From the NCBI GenBank assembly GCA_030646715.1, contig JAUSLJ010000033.1, positions 391,664 through 455,663 on the forward strand: a stretch of 64,000 nt of DNA. The letters are read 5' to 3'. The translations under genes were made by a program, and so were the position numbers. The notes below the pieces were generated by a model. The model was not told the DNA's origin and made no database searches. It saw only the letters and a list, made by a program, of their open reading frames with translations. This document shows, in pieces, positions 18,254-26,541 of this stretch. Each line of letters opens with the position of its first letter. Position 1 is the stretch's first letter. This stretch comes from Agitococcus sp. Its GTDB lineage: Bacteria > Pseudomonadota > Gammaproteobacteria > Pseudomonadales > Moraxellaceae.

Positions 18254-19495
18254 ATGTCTTTATCTTCTCTTTCAAAATCTATCATTTGTATGGCTATTGC
18301 TCTTAATTTAGGGGCTTGTGCTTCGATAGTACCTTCAAGATCATCCGTTTTAGGTGGTGTACTAGCCGAAAAAGGCGATACCCGCCCCTTTGAAACTCCG
18401 TTGCCTGTAAATACGGCGCATAAAAAGTTGGCGATTGGTGGGCGGACGACGGTTGGAGTTAAAGAAGATGGATCAGTGTGGAGTTGGGGTGGCGCATCTA
18501 ATGGGGAGATGGGTGACGGGCGTGAGTTTTCGTCACGTTATATACCAACCAAAATTGAAGGAATGACTGATTTTATTGAGGTGGCTGGAAACGGCGCACA
18601 TTTTCTTGCATTAAGGCGAGATGGCACCGTGTGGAGTTGGGGTGATAATAAATACGGTCAATTGGGCTATAAAACGGATAAGGGGTTTTCGGCAACACCC
18701 AAACAAATTGTTGGATTAGAAAATATTGTGAGTGTGGCAGCGGCCACAGGCCATTCTTTGGCGTTGGATAAACAAGGTAGAGTCTGGGGCTTTGGAAGCA
18801 ACAGTGGTATGGAGCTTGGATCTTCGCCAAAAGATAATTTAGCACACCCTAATCCTAGTGTAATTTGGACAGACGTGAATTCCGTTAAAGTCATTGCCTC
18901 GGCAGGTCAAAGTGCAGTTTTAACAAGTAAGGGTGAGGTGTATTACTGGGGAACAGATCTTTTTTTACATGGTAGTGTCATTGCTAGTTTACCTAAAAAA
19001 TATGATTTTCCCTTGTTTATTGCAGATGTCGCTATGAGTAACGTGATTTATGTACTCAGTGCTGATGGTTTTGTATGGGCGCAAAGTGGTGACAATCATG
19101 CAGGTAGGTTGGGTCAAGGAAATTTTCAAGACTATACTACCCCCGTCAAAGTTAAAAATATTGGCCGAGTTAAAAGTATTGCAGCAAAGCTTGCATCGGG
19201 CATTGCTTTGGACGAAAAAGGTAGAATATGGCAATGGGGAGATAGTGTGCGATTCCCAACAATTCATTCTTTGCAACACAATATGGAGCCTTTGCCCATC
19301 TTAGTTGATACTTTTTCTAATGCTTTAAGTGTTGAGGCAAAGTCAGCCAATGCGGTCTTGTTAGCTAACGGAGATGTATATTTTTGGGGCATAAACGAAG
19401 GCAGGCGTGGTGCTGCAAAGCCTCCAAAAGATAGGGGGCAAATTTATAGTCACGAGTGGTTACCCACAGAAAAATCTTTGTGGACATGGAAATAA
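18254..19495 (+). CDS. RCC1-repeat lipoprotein (copy 1)
   Basis: Predicted outer-membrane or periplasmic lipoprotein of 413 aa. The signal peptide ends in LGAC (Cys22), followed by a linker with GDTRPFETPLPVNT. The rest is a run of RCC1-type propeller repeats, recognisable as VKEDGSVWSWG, LRRDGTVWSWGDNKYGQLG and LDKQGRVWGFG. Bacterial RCC1 proteins are thought to be interaction scaffolds; no enzymatic motif is visible. The signal peptide, linker and 5' leader are nearly repeated at 53333 and in a broken copy at 52289, so it belongs to a duplicated family whose propeller part has diverged. Here no RTX gene is adjacent. Confidence 0.82.
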   Translation: MSLSSLSKSIICMAIALNLGACASIVPSRSSVLGGVLAEKGDTRPFETPLPVNTAHKKLAIGGRTTVGVKEDGSVWSWGGASNGEMGDGREFSSRYIPTKIEGMTDFIEVAGNGAHFLALRRDGTVWSWGDNKYGQLGYKTDKGFSATPKQIVGLENIVSVAAATGHSLALDKQGRVWGFGSNSGMELGSSPKDNLAHPNPSVIWTDVNSVKVIASAGQSAVLTSKGEVYYWGTDLFLHGSVIASLPKKYDFPLFIADVAMSNVIYVLSADGFVWAQSGDNHAGRLGQGNFQDYTTPVKVKNIGRVKSIAAKLASGIALDEKGRIWQWGDSVRFPTIHSLQHNMEPLPILVDTFSNALSVEAKSANAVLLANGDVYFWGINEGRRGAAKPPKDRGQIYSHEWLPTEKSLWTWK

Positions 19496-19637
19496 CAACA
19501 ATTTCAACTTTTAGGAAGTAAGCAGGCACGTAAGTATTACGGCGCAATCATCCGCCAAAACACAAATTTTACCGTTATATTGCTACACAAATGCTTCGGT
19601 ACTATTATTCATCCTATTATCTAAGAGTAATATAGCC

Positions 19638-19856
19638 ATGTTACCGTCTACAGTGCTACACGACTTTGATGCCTTGCCACCTATCGCACAGGAGCAGGTT
19701 ATTGATTTTATAGCTTTTGTCAAATCGCGTTATCAAGTAAAACCCAAAAAAAACTTTATTGATATTTTAACCTCCATACCTAATGTTGGCCAAGATAACG
19801 ATTTTAGCCGAGAGCAAGACAAGTCAACTTTGGAGGTTAAATCATGCAGGCCATAG
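19638..19856 (+). CDS. DUF2281-like small protein of a toxin-antitoxin locus
   Basis: A 72-aa protein with the helical block LPPIAQEQVIDFIAFVKSRY typical of DUF2281 proteins, which often occur beside VapC toxins. Its end overlaps the next gene by 13 bp, and that gene in turn overlaps the PIN toxin, so the three form one unit. It could be a DNA-binding or accessory antitoxin; which of the two small proteins neutralises the toxin cannot be read from the sequence. Confidence 0.7.
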   Translation: MLPSTVLHDFDALPPIAQEQVIDFIAFVKSRYQVKPKKNFIDILTSIPNVGQDNDFSREQDKSTLEVKSCRP

Positions 19857-20071
19857 AATTTCCTGTTGAAATTGACAGCAATAAACAAATCCATCTACAA
19901 CTACCTAAGGACATTCAGGCGCATAAAGCGCGCGTTATTGTTATTTATGACGATATACAAAAAACATTAAAGCCAATTAGTGTGGGTTTGTTTACGTCTA
20001 AAATCACCATGAGTGATGATTTTGATGCACCATTGTCAGATGACTTTTGGCTAAGCGGAGGAGTCTTGTGA
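19844..20071 (+). CDS. Predicted antitoxin preceding VapC
   Basis: A 75-aa protein starting MQAIEFPVEIDSNKQIHLQL, with a short beta-rich N-terminus of the type that binds DNA as a dimer in VapB-like antitoxins. Its acidic C-terminus (DDFDAPLSDDFW) looks suited to wrapping the toxin. The ATG is preceded by a strong GGAGG. Its stop codon overlaps the GTG start of the toxin (GTGA), the usual antitoxin-toxin coupling. Confidence 0.75.
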   Translation: MQAIEFPVEIDSNKQIHLQLPKDIQAHKARVIVIYDDIQKTLKPISVGLFTSKITMSDDFDAPLSDDFWLSGGVL

Positions 20072-20454
20072 AGTTATTGTTAGATACTCATGCATTTATT
20101 TGGTTGAACACACAACCCAGTCGTTTATCGTCAAATGTTATGGGTTTATTAACATCTGGCCTTCATGACATTTATTTGAGTATTGCTTCGCCTTGGGAGA
20201 TGCAAATTAAAAGCCAGTTAGGAAAATTGTCATTAGACGTTTCGCTGGCTGAGCTTATAGATACGAGTGTCAATCGTAATAACATTGGCTTGTTAAATAT
20301 AGAATTCAAGCATATTGATTATTTGGCAAATTTACCATTGCATCATAATGACCCTTTTGACCGCATTATGATTGCACAAGCACTATTAGAAAATATGGCG
20401 ATTATTTCGGTAGATAGTGCCTTTAGCAAGTATCAAGTTCCTATTGTTTGGTAA
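20068..20454 (+). CDS. vapC: PIN-domain ribonuclease toxin (VapC family)
   Basis: Predicted Mg-dependent endoribonuclease toxin of 128 aa. PIN-domain acidic residues are visible: Asp6 in LLLDTHAFIW, Glu in SPWEMQIK, Asp in NDPFDRIMIAQA and Asp in ISVDSAFSKY. The GTG at 20068 is chosen because it overlaps the antitoxin stop and sits behind GGAGGAG; the longer frame from 20047 would start inside the antitoxin. VapC toxins cleave tRNA or rRNA; the target here is unknown. Confidence 0.86.
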   Translation: MKLLLDTHAFIWLNTQPSRLSSNVMGLLTSGLHDIYLSIASPWEMQIKSQLGKLSLDVSLAELIDTSVNRNNIGLLNIEFKHIDYLANLPLHHNDPFDRIMIAQALLENMAIISVDSAFSKYQVPIVW

Positions 20455-20543
20455 TTAAACAAGCGTATCCAGTCAGCATTACAGGACAACTAACAGCCAA
20501 AACCCCCCAGTCCTTCTAATTATTCCACCAAAGCCTTCACTCT

Positions 20544-20552
20544 TGCTACAAT
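20544..20552 (+). promoter_or_regulatory. Extended -10 promoter candidate for ribA
   Basis: TGCTACAAT reads as an extended -10 (TG-n-TACAAT). It lies 35 bp before the GTG chosen for ribA, leaving a leader of about 28 nt. No convincing -35 is seen, which extended -10 promoters can do without. Confidence 0.35.
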
Positions 20553-20587
20553 CAGCCATTATATTTTGTCGCCGAGAGCTGTCCCGC

Positions 20588-21172
20588 GTGTCAATTACTT
20601 TTATCGCTACGTCTAAATTACCCACTCGTCATGGTCACTTTTCAATTCATGCCTTTGAAGAAAGTGATACTAAACAAGAACATATCGCCCTTAGCATGGG
20701 TAATATCGCCGATGGTCAACCTGTCTTAGCGCGTGTGCATTCTGAGTGTTTAACGGGTGATGGTTTTGGCTCATTACGCTGTGATTGTGGCCCCCAGCTT
20801 GAAGCCGCAATGACCAACATTGCTCAGGCAGGACGCGGCGTGATTTTATATTTACGTCAAGAAGGGCGGGGCATTGGTCTAGTCAACAAAGTACGTGCTT
20901 ATGCCCTACAAGATGCAGGCGCAGACACGGTTGAAGCCAATGAGCAATTAGGTTTTGCCCCCGACTTGCGTGAATATAGTATGTGTGAAGAAATGCTCAA
21001 GCATTTGGGTGTAAGCCAAGTACGGTTAATGACCAATAATCCCCTCAAAGTGGCCGCTTTAGAAAAACACCATATTCAAGTCGTCGAGCGTGTGCCGTTA
21101 ATGACGGGGCGTAATCCGCATAATGACCAATACCTAGACACCAAAGAAGAGAAAATGGGTCATTTGTTTTAG
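20588..21172 (+). CDS. ribA: GTP cyclohydrolase II
   Basis: Opens GTP to the pyrimidine intermediate that starts riboflavin synthesis. The 194-aa protein is the stand-alone type with all catalytic features: zinc ligands Cys54, Cys65 and Cys67 in [15 protein letters not shown], the RQEGRGIGL block, GADTVEAN and LMTNNPLKV. The GTG at 20588 places the Cys triad at the same numbers as in the Escherichia enzyme, so it is preferred to the in-frame ATG at 20543. It makes up for the dead second domain of the ribB product at 13811. Confidence 0.94.
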   Translation: MSITFIATSKLPTRHGHFSIHAFEESDTKQEHIALSMGNIADGQPVLARVHSECLTGDGFGSLRCDCGPQLEAAMTNIAQAGRGVILYLRQEGRGIGLVNKVRAYALQDAGADTVEANEQLGFAPDLREYSMCEEMLKHLGVSQVRLMTNNPLKVAALEKHHIQVVERVPLMTGRNPHNDQYLDTKEEKMGHLF

Positions 21173-21189
21173 TCATCACACGATTCTGT

Positions 21190-21237
21190 TTGACAGCACC
21201 GCCGCTAAGCGTAAACTTAATAATGATTCTTATTTGT
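21190..21237 (+). promoter_or_regulatory. Promoter with Fur-box-like operator upstream of feoA
   Basis: TTGACA (21190-21195) is separated by 16 bp from TAAACT (21212-21217), a sigma70-type promoter. Directly after it, AATAATGAT at 21219-21227 starts a 19-bp site that agrees with the Fur consensus at 12 positions, with 8 of the 9 bases of its left half. Repression by Fe-Fur would block initiation and would fit ferrous iron uptake genes. The site overlaps the upstream ATG at 21223, which supports the downstream GTG as the real feoA start. Confidence 0.5.
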
Positions 21238-21255
21238 ATTTGGATTGATATTGCT

Positions 21256-21498
21256 GTGCGTCTTTCTCAATTAGCTAAAAATATGGCGGCGGTTGTTTGC
21301 TCTGTTGATGTACATGGCGAAGCAGACCCTATTGCCTCTCGTTTAATCGAATTAGGTTTTGTGGCAGGGGAGTCTGTGCGTTTGATTGCCAAAGCGCCTT
21401 TTGGTGGTGACCCGATCGTGGTACAAGTCGGCTTTACCCGTTTTGCCTTACGTTTAAGCGAGGCTCAGCGCATTACCGTCGAGGAACTAGCCGCATGA
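21256..21498 (+). CDS. feoA: Ferrous iron transport protein FeoA
   Basis: Small cytoplasmic SH3-like partner of FeoB needed for ferrous iron uptake. The 80-aa product has IASRLIELGFVAGESVRLIAK and the PFGGDPIVVQVG strand pair typical of the family. A GTG start is assigned because the upstream ATG (21223) coincides with the probable promoter/Fur site; the ribosome site is weak either way. It overlaps feoB by four bases (ATGA). Confidence 0.85.
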   Translation: MRLSQLAKNMAAVVCSVDVHGEADPIASRLIELGFVAGESVRLIAKAPFGGDPIVVQVGFTRFALRLSEAQRITVEELAA

Positions 21499-23327
21499 CC
21501 AACACCTTGCAACAAATTGCACTTGTGGGTAATCCAAATTGTGGCAAAACCTCGCTGTTTAACCAATTAACAGGTGCACGGCAAAAAGTCGCCAATTACG
21601 CAGGGGTCACCGTTGAGCGTAAAGAAGGCTTTGTCAATTTACCCTCAGGCCGTCGTTTAAGTGTGCTGGATTTGCCCGGGGCCTATAGTTTAGAAGCCAC
21701 TAGTCCAGACGAAGCCATAACCCGTGCCGTCTGTTTGGGCGAATTAGCCAATGAATCCCTACCTGATGTCTTAGTTTGTGTCGTTGATGCCACGAATTTA
21801 CGCTTACATTTACGTTTTGCTGTCGAGGTTCGTCGTTTAGGTCGGCCGATGATCTTAGTGCTGAATATGATGGACGATGCCAAACGACGTGGCATTATCA
21901 TTGATTCCAGCAAGTTGGCGCAGCATTTAGGCGTGCCTGTCGTCGAAACAGTCGCGGTTAAACGACAAGGCATTGACCAACTATTGCGCGTCTTAGAGTC
22001 AGAGGCATTAACACCTCTGCCTATTGCGGACAATCAAGATATTCACCAAGAAGTTCGTCTCATACTGGCCGACGCAGTGGTTATGCCACGTACCACCGAT
22101 GAACGTGATGACGTATTAGACCGTGTGTTATTGCATCCTGTATGGGGTTTGGTGATTCTTGCGGTATTGATGTTTTTGATTTTTCAAGCGGTGTTTGCAT
22201 GGGCTGCCCCGTTTATGGACGGCATCGAAAGCCTGATGGCTGTCGTCAGCGATACCGTCACCTCTTCATTAAGCGACGGTTTATTAAGAAGTTTATTGGT
22301 CGATGGCATTATAGCGGGTGTCGGTGGTGTACTGGTTTTTCTACCGCAAATTTTAATTCTCTTTTTCTTTATTTTATCGTTAGAGGAATCGGGTTATTTA
22401 CCGCGTGCCGCTTTTCTGCTCGACCGTTTAATGTTTAAAGCAGGATTAACAGGCCGTGCTTTTATCCCCCTTTTATCCAGCTTTGCGTGTGCCGTGCCGG
22501 GAATTATGGCCACTCGCAGTATTAGTGACCCACGTGACCGTTTAACGACGATTATGGTTGCGCCATTGATGACCTGTTCGGCGCGTTTGCCTGTTTATGC
22601 TTTGTTGATTGGTGCGTTTATTCCGACGCAAACGGTAGCAGGATTGTTTAATTTACAAGGCTTGGTGTTATTTGCCCTGTATGTTGGCGGTATTGCCAGT
22701 GCCTTATTAGTGGCGTTGGTGATGAAATATGTGCGCCGCGATAAAAGCGAACACGCTTTATTATTAGAATTACCGAGTTATCGCTTTCCTGATTGGCGCA
22801 ATGTCAGTTTGGGCTTATATGAACGTGCCAGTATTTTTATTAAACGAGTTGGCGGTATTATTTTAGCGTTGACGGTATTGTTATGGGTGTTGCTGACTTT
22901 TCCTCATGCTCCTGAAAATGCCACCTTGCCAGCAATTGATTACAGTTGGGCAGGGCAAATAGGTCATGTTTTGGTGTGGGTGTTTGCGCCGATTGGCTTT
23001 ACTTGGCAAATTTGTATTGCGCTCATTCCAGGTATGGCGGCTCGTGAAGTGGTGGTTGCGGCTCTAGGAACGGTGTATGCCTTGTCGGGCAATGACGATG
23101 CCGTGAGTCAGCAATTAGGCTCGTTAATTGCCAGTCAATGGTCATTAGCGACGGCATTGTCGTTATTGGTGTGGTTTGTGTTTGCACCGCAATGCTTGGC
23201 GACGTTGGCGACAGTACAGAGGGAAACGGGTTCGTGGAAATTGGTCGGTTTGATGACCTTTTACTTGTTTACCTTAGCGTATTTAGCGTCTTTTATCACT
23301 TATCAAGTGGCGGTGGCATTATCATGA
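21495..23327 (+). CDS. feoB: Ferrous iron transporter FeoB (short form)
   Basis: Inner-membrane Fe(II) permease with an N-terminal G domain. Over 610 aa: GNPNCGKTS (G1), switch region VTVERKEG, DLPGAYSL (G3) and NMMDD (G4), a short helical insert, then paired Gate membrane halves with LEESGYLPRAAFL, PLLSSFACAVPGIMATR and PGMAAREVVVAALGTVY. It is shorter than the ~770-aa Escherichia protein and lacks its long C-terminal extension, as in many other Proteobacteria. It overlaps feoA upstream and the Cys-rich small protein downstream by four bases each. Confidence 0.95.
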   Translation: MTNTLQQIALVGNPNCGKTSLFNQLTGARQKVANYAGVTVERKEGFVNLPSGRRLSVLDLPGAYSLEATSPDEAITRAVCLGELANESLPDVLVCVVDATNLRLHLRFAVEVRRLGRPMILVLNMMDDAKRRGIIIDSSKLAQHLGVPVVETVAVKRQGIDQLLRVLESEALTPLPIADNQDIHQEVRLILADAVVMPRTTDERDDVLDRVLLHPVWGLVILAVLMFLIFQAVFAWAAPFMDGIESLMAVVSDTVTSSLSDGLLRSLLVDGIIAGVGGVLVFLPQILILFFFILSLEESGYLPRAAFLLDRLMFKAGLTGRAFIPLLSSFACAVPGIMATRSISDPRDRLTTIMVAPLMTCSARLPVYALLIGAFIPTQTVAGLFNLQGLVLFALYVGGIASALLVALVMKYVRRDKSEHALLLELPSYRFPDWRNVSLGLYERASIFIKRVGGIILALTVLLWVLLTFPHAPENATLPAIDYSWAGQIGHVLVWVFAPIGFTWQICIALIPGMAAREVVVAALGTVYALSGNDDAVSQQLGSLIASQWSLATALSLLVWFVFAPQCLATLATVQRETGSWKLVGLMTFYLFTLAYLASFITYQVAVALS

Positions 23328-23584
23328 CCGAAACAATCATCGTCGTTTTGATTGTCTTGTGGAGTATTTGGGTCACACTTAGGCGGTTTTTTTCGGCGTT
23401 TGTCGCTCAACAGCAACAACGTCTTGCGAATATTGTCGCACGACAAGGCTGGACAAACTTGTCAAAAATATTAACGCCAGCAATCAGTGGTGGCGGTTGT
23501 GATAGTGGTTGTTCGAGCTGCTCGAGTCGTTGTAGCACGCCAACCCCTGCACCATCAGAGCAAGTCGTTCGTTGGCGGCATTAA
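23324..23584 (+). CDS. Cys-rich small membrane protein of the feo operon
   Basis: An 86-aa protein with one N-terminal hydrophobic helix (TETIIVVLIVLWSIWV), a basic stretch, and a Gly/Cys-rich tail with a cluster of Cys in GGGCDSGCSSCSSRC. The ATG overlaps the feoB stop (ATGA). It holds the place of FeoC but resembles the FeoB-associated Cys-rich/DUF6587-type proteins. The Cys cluster may bind iron or sense redox state, which is inference. Confidence 0.72.
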   Translation: MTETIIVVLIVLWSIWVTLRRFFSAFVAQQQQRLANIVARQGWTNLSKILTPAISGGGCDSGCSSCSSRCSTPTPAPSEQVVRWRH

Positions 23585-23691
23585 TAAGCATTGCCGAAAC
23601 ACGAATCTCTACTTGCTCATCGAGACAATAGGCGTTACTTTTTAGTCGCGCCTTTTTTGTTTCCTCTTTAAATACAATACAGAAATCTATC

Positions 23692-26466
23692 ATGTCCAAA
23701 ATTGCCAAAATCATTGCTCTGGGTCTGGGTGGTATTCTCGTTCTTATCTTGGGAGTGATGGCTTTTATTTTATTTGTCATTGATCCTAACGACTATAAGC
23801 AAGAAATCTATACTGTCGTTAAAGATAAAACCGATATGGATTTGGTGATAAGTGACCGTATTGAATGGCAGTTATGGCCACAAATTGGCTTAAAACTCGG
23901 TAAAACCACGCTCACAGATACAGCCGCCAAACAAAATTTAGTGGCGATTAAACAAGCCACTGTCAGTGTGCAAGTAATGCCGTTATTGGCGAAAAAAATG
24001 GCCATTGATTCGGTATTGCTTGATGGTGCAACCTTGAATTTTGTTCAATATGCCAACGGTACAACTAGTTGGGATAAGATGTTAAATAAGTTGAAAAATC
24101 AGCCTGAAGATAAGTCCGAAAAAATTGAATTTAATATCAAATTACTCAATATCTCCAATAGTGCTTTAGCGTTTAAAGATGAAAAAACGCAGACCGAAGG
24201 TCAGTTAGATAAACTATTAGTGCAAGCCAGTGACATTGACCTGAAAAAAGCCTTCCCCATTCATGTGAAATTTGCCTATAACCAAAAAGATGGTCAAGGC
24301 AAAACCTTGATTGCCGATAATGACCTAAATGCCAGCATACAGTTAGAACAAGAGGCCGAGCGTTACACCTTAAAAGGCTTAACCGCACGTAGTCATGTAG
24401 AAGGCACGTTATTACCAGCACCGATGATTATTGATGTGCAAGGCGATGTTGTCGCCGATATGAAAGCGCAAGTGCATACCGTTGATGGCTTAAAACTGAT
24501 TGTTGATTATCAAGACCCTGCCTTAAAATCGCCTGCCCATGTTGAGATGGCAGGTAAAATTGTTGCCGATATGAAGCAGCAATTAGTGGATATTACAGGT
24601 TTACAATTCGCGGCGAGTTATCCCGAAAAAAGCCTAAAATCACCCGCAACGGTGAAAGTATTGGGTGATGTTCATGCCAATTTAGGCACGCAGCAAGTAC
24701 AAATGCCGAGCTTAACGGTTGACGCAAGTTATCCTGCGGCCAATCTTAAAAGTCCTGCTACGCTGAAGCTCAATGCAGCCATTACGGCGGACTTAAAACA
24801 GCAAATTGTTAGTTTGGCCAATATCAAAGCCGATGCTGCGTATCCCGACCCAACACGTCCTGCACCCATTACAGCTAACATCAAAGGCGCAATTACTGCG
24901 AATTTAACCTCAGGTGCCGTCAATTTTGCGCCACTCGATTTACAAGCCAGTTTGAGTGATAAAGCCTTCCCCAAAGTCATGCCCATTCATTTAACCGCAC
25001 CGATTAGTGCGAATTGGAAAGAAGGAAAAGTCGCGCTCAATGGTTTTAATTTAGATGCGCTAAGTATTAAAACCAAAGGCCAGCTCCAAGCCTATTTACC
25101 TGCCTTAGCAGCGACGGCTAAACCGAATACTCCCGTGACTCAAGGCATGACCGTGAGCGGTAATATCAGCACGTCACCATTTAATTTACGCCAATTAATG
25201 CAAGATTTAGGCATGGCGATTCCCGTGATGAAAGACGCAAACACCTTAAAAACGGTGAGTGTGAATAGCCAAATCAGTGGTAATGACCAAAGTATGTTAC
25301 TCAAAGGCATGAAAGTTCAGCTTGATGAAAGTACCTTAACGGGTGATGCGGGCATTTCTGACCTGAAAACGCAAAAACTGTATGCCCGTTTAGCGATAGA
25401 TAAAATCAACGTTGACCGTTATTTGCCACCCACTGACCCGAATGCCAAACCCAGTGCAGGCGGTTTATTACCGATTGAGTTGCTAAAAAAACAAAATGTC
25501 GATGTGGTACTGACGATAGGCTCGTTAACCGCGATGAACTACCCAATTAAACAATTGCAAGTAGTGACTATTGCTAATGGTGGCATAGTGCAAGTATCTA
25601 AATTGGGCGGCAGCATTTATAACGGAACATTCAATTTGCCAACGACGATTGATGTGCGCGGCAAAGAGCCAGTCGTTACCGTACAACCCAATATTCAACA
25701 AATTGATATTGCCACGGTTATTCAGCAATTTACCAAAAAAGATCTCTTTGCGGGTAAAACGGCGTTTCAGGGAAAATTGCAGTTAACGGGCAATACCGTA
25801 CAAGCATGGACAAGCTCGGTGAGTGGCAATAGCGCGTTAAAATTTGATAATGGCGTGTTTAAGGGCGTGAACATCATGCAATTAGCATTGACCGAATTAA
25901 GCAACAATAAAGCTTTAGCTCCGTTTTTATCAGCCCAAGACGCAAAGACCATTGCCAATAAACAAAACGATACTGAAATCTCCAGTTTCTTGGGTGAGGC
26001 AGATATTAAGAATGGTTTGGTGAATACCAAGTCACTAAATGCGGATTTAAAGAAAGGCAAAATTGAAGGTGGTGGTAGCTTTAATCTGGTCAATATGGAG
26101 GCCGACTACAGCTTTAAACTGCATTTGGATAAATCAGTAGCTGGCGAGGGTATGGCTAATTATCCGATTCCTATTCGTTGTAAAGGCAATATTAGTGCGG
26201 CGGCTAAATTATGTACGGTCGATAGTCGAGCCGTGCGCGAGATGGCGACATCGGCATTATTAAATAGCGAAAAAGCACAAAAGTTAAAAGCGGAATTTGA
26301 AGCGAAAAAAACCGAAGCACAAGCGAAAGCCCAGTTAAAACTGGATGAGGCTGTGCAAAAAGCCAATGTTAAACTGAGCGATGACAGTAAAAAAGCCGTC
26401 GAAAAACTGAATAGTCAAATGGGTGATAAAGTGAATGAGCAACTGCAAAAGTTGTTTAAACATTAA
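23692..26466 (+). CDS. AsmA family protein with expanded repeat region
   Basis: Inner-membrane-anchored periplasmic protein of 924 aa, of the family linked to phospholipid transport and outer-membrane biogenesis. An N-terminal TM helix leads into the family opening FVIDPNDYKQEI and IEWQLWPQIGLKLG. The C-terminal AsmA core runs to about 860, with GNSALKFDNGVFKGVNI and FNLVNMEADYSFKLHL. A Lys/Ala-rich predicted coiled coil closes the protein (about 865-924). Residues about 262-460 are four to five degenerate units of about 45 residues (SYP...LKSPA.VK... / ITADLKQQ), which explains the extra length over the ~617-aa Escherichia AsmA. It is preceded by 107 bp and followed by a palindrome. Confidence 0.84.
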   Translation: MSKIAKIIALGLGGILVLILGVMAFILFVIDPNDYKQEIYTVVKDKTDMDLVISDRIEWQLWPQIGLKLGKTTLTDTAAKQNLVAIKQATVSVQVMPLLAKKMAIDSVLLDGATLNFVQYANGTTSWDKMLNKLKNQPEDKSEKIEFNIKLLNISNSALAFKDEKTQTEGQLDKLLVQASDIDLKKAFPIHVKFAYNQKDGQGKTLIADNDLNASIQLEQEAERYTLKGLTARSHVEGTLLPAPMIIDVQGDVVADMKAQVHTVDGLKLIVDYQDPALKSPAHVEMAGKIVADMKQQLVDITGLQFAASYPEKSLKSPATVKVLGDVHANLGTQQVQMPSLTVDASYPAANLKSPATLKLNAAITADLKQQIVSLANIKADAAYPDPTRPAPITANIKGAITANLTSGAVNFAPLDLQASLSDKAFPKVMPIHLTAPISANWKEGKVALNGFNLDALSIKTKGQLQAYLPALAATAKPNTPVTQGMTVSGNISTSPFNLRQLMQDLGMAIPVMKDANTLKTVSVNSQISGNDQSMLLKGMKVQLDESTLTGDAGISDLKTQKLYARLAIDKINVDRYLPPTDPNAKPSAGGLLPIELLKKQNVDVVLTIGSLTAMNYPIKQLQVVTIANGGIVQVSKLGGSIYNGTFNLPTTIDVRGKEPVVTVQPNIQQIDIATVIQQFTKKDLFAGKTAFQGKLQLTGNTVQAWTSSVSGNSALKFDNGVFKGVNIMQLALTELSNNKALAPFLSAQDAKTIANKQNDTEISSFLGEADIKNGLVNTKSLNADLKKGKIEGGGSFNLVNMEADYSFKLHLDKSVAGEGMANYPIPIRCKGNISAAAKLCTVDSRAVREMATSALLNSEKAQKLKAEFEAKKTEAQAKAQLKLDEAVQKANVKLSDDSKKAVEKLNSQMGDKVNEQLQKLFKH

Positions 26467-26468
26467 AT

Positions 26469-26529
26469 TGTAGGGGCGAATTTATTCGCCTTGAAAAATA
26501 TGTTTTTGGCGAATAAATTCGCCCCTACA
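26469..26529. repeat. 61-bp palindromic repeat with perfect 22-bp arms
   Basis: The arm at 26469-26490 (starting TGTAGGGGCGAATT) is the exact reverse complement of 26508-26529, with a 17-base loop. Outward-facing TGTAG..CTACA ends around a GGGGCG..CGCCCC core match the smaller element between narG and narH. It lies 2 bp after the asmA-like stop and 12 bp before the asparaginase start, so it may also fold in mRNA and end or stabilise the upstream transcript. It resembles a miniature non-autonomous repeat. Confidence 0.8.
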
Positions 26530-26541
26530 GGGTTGATTGTG

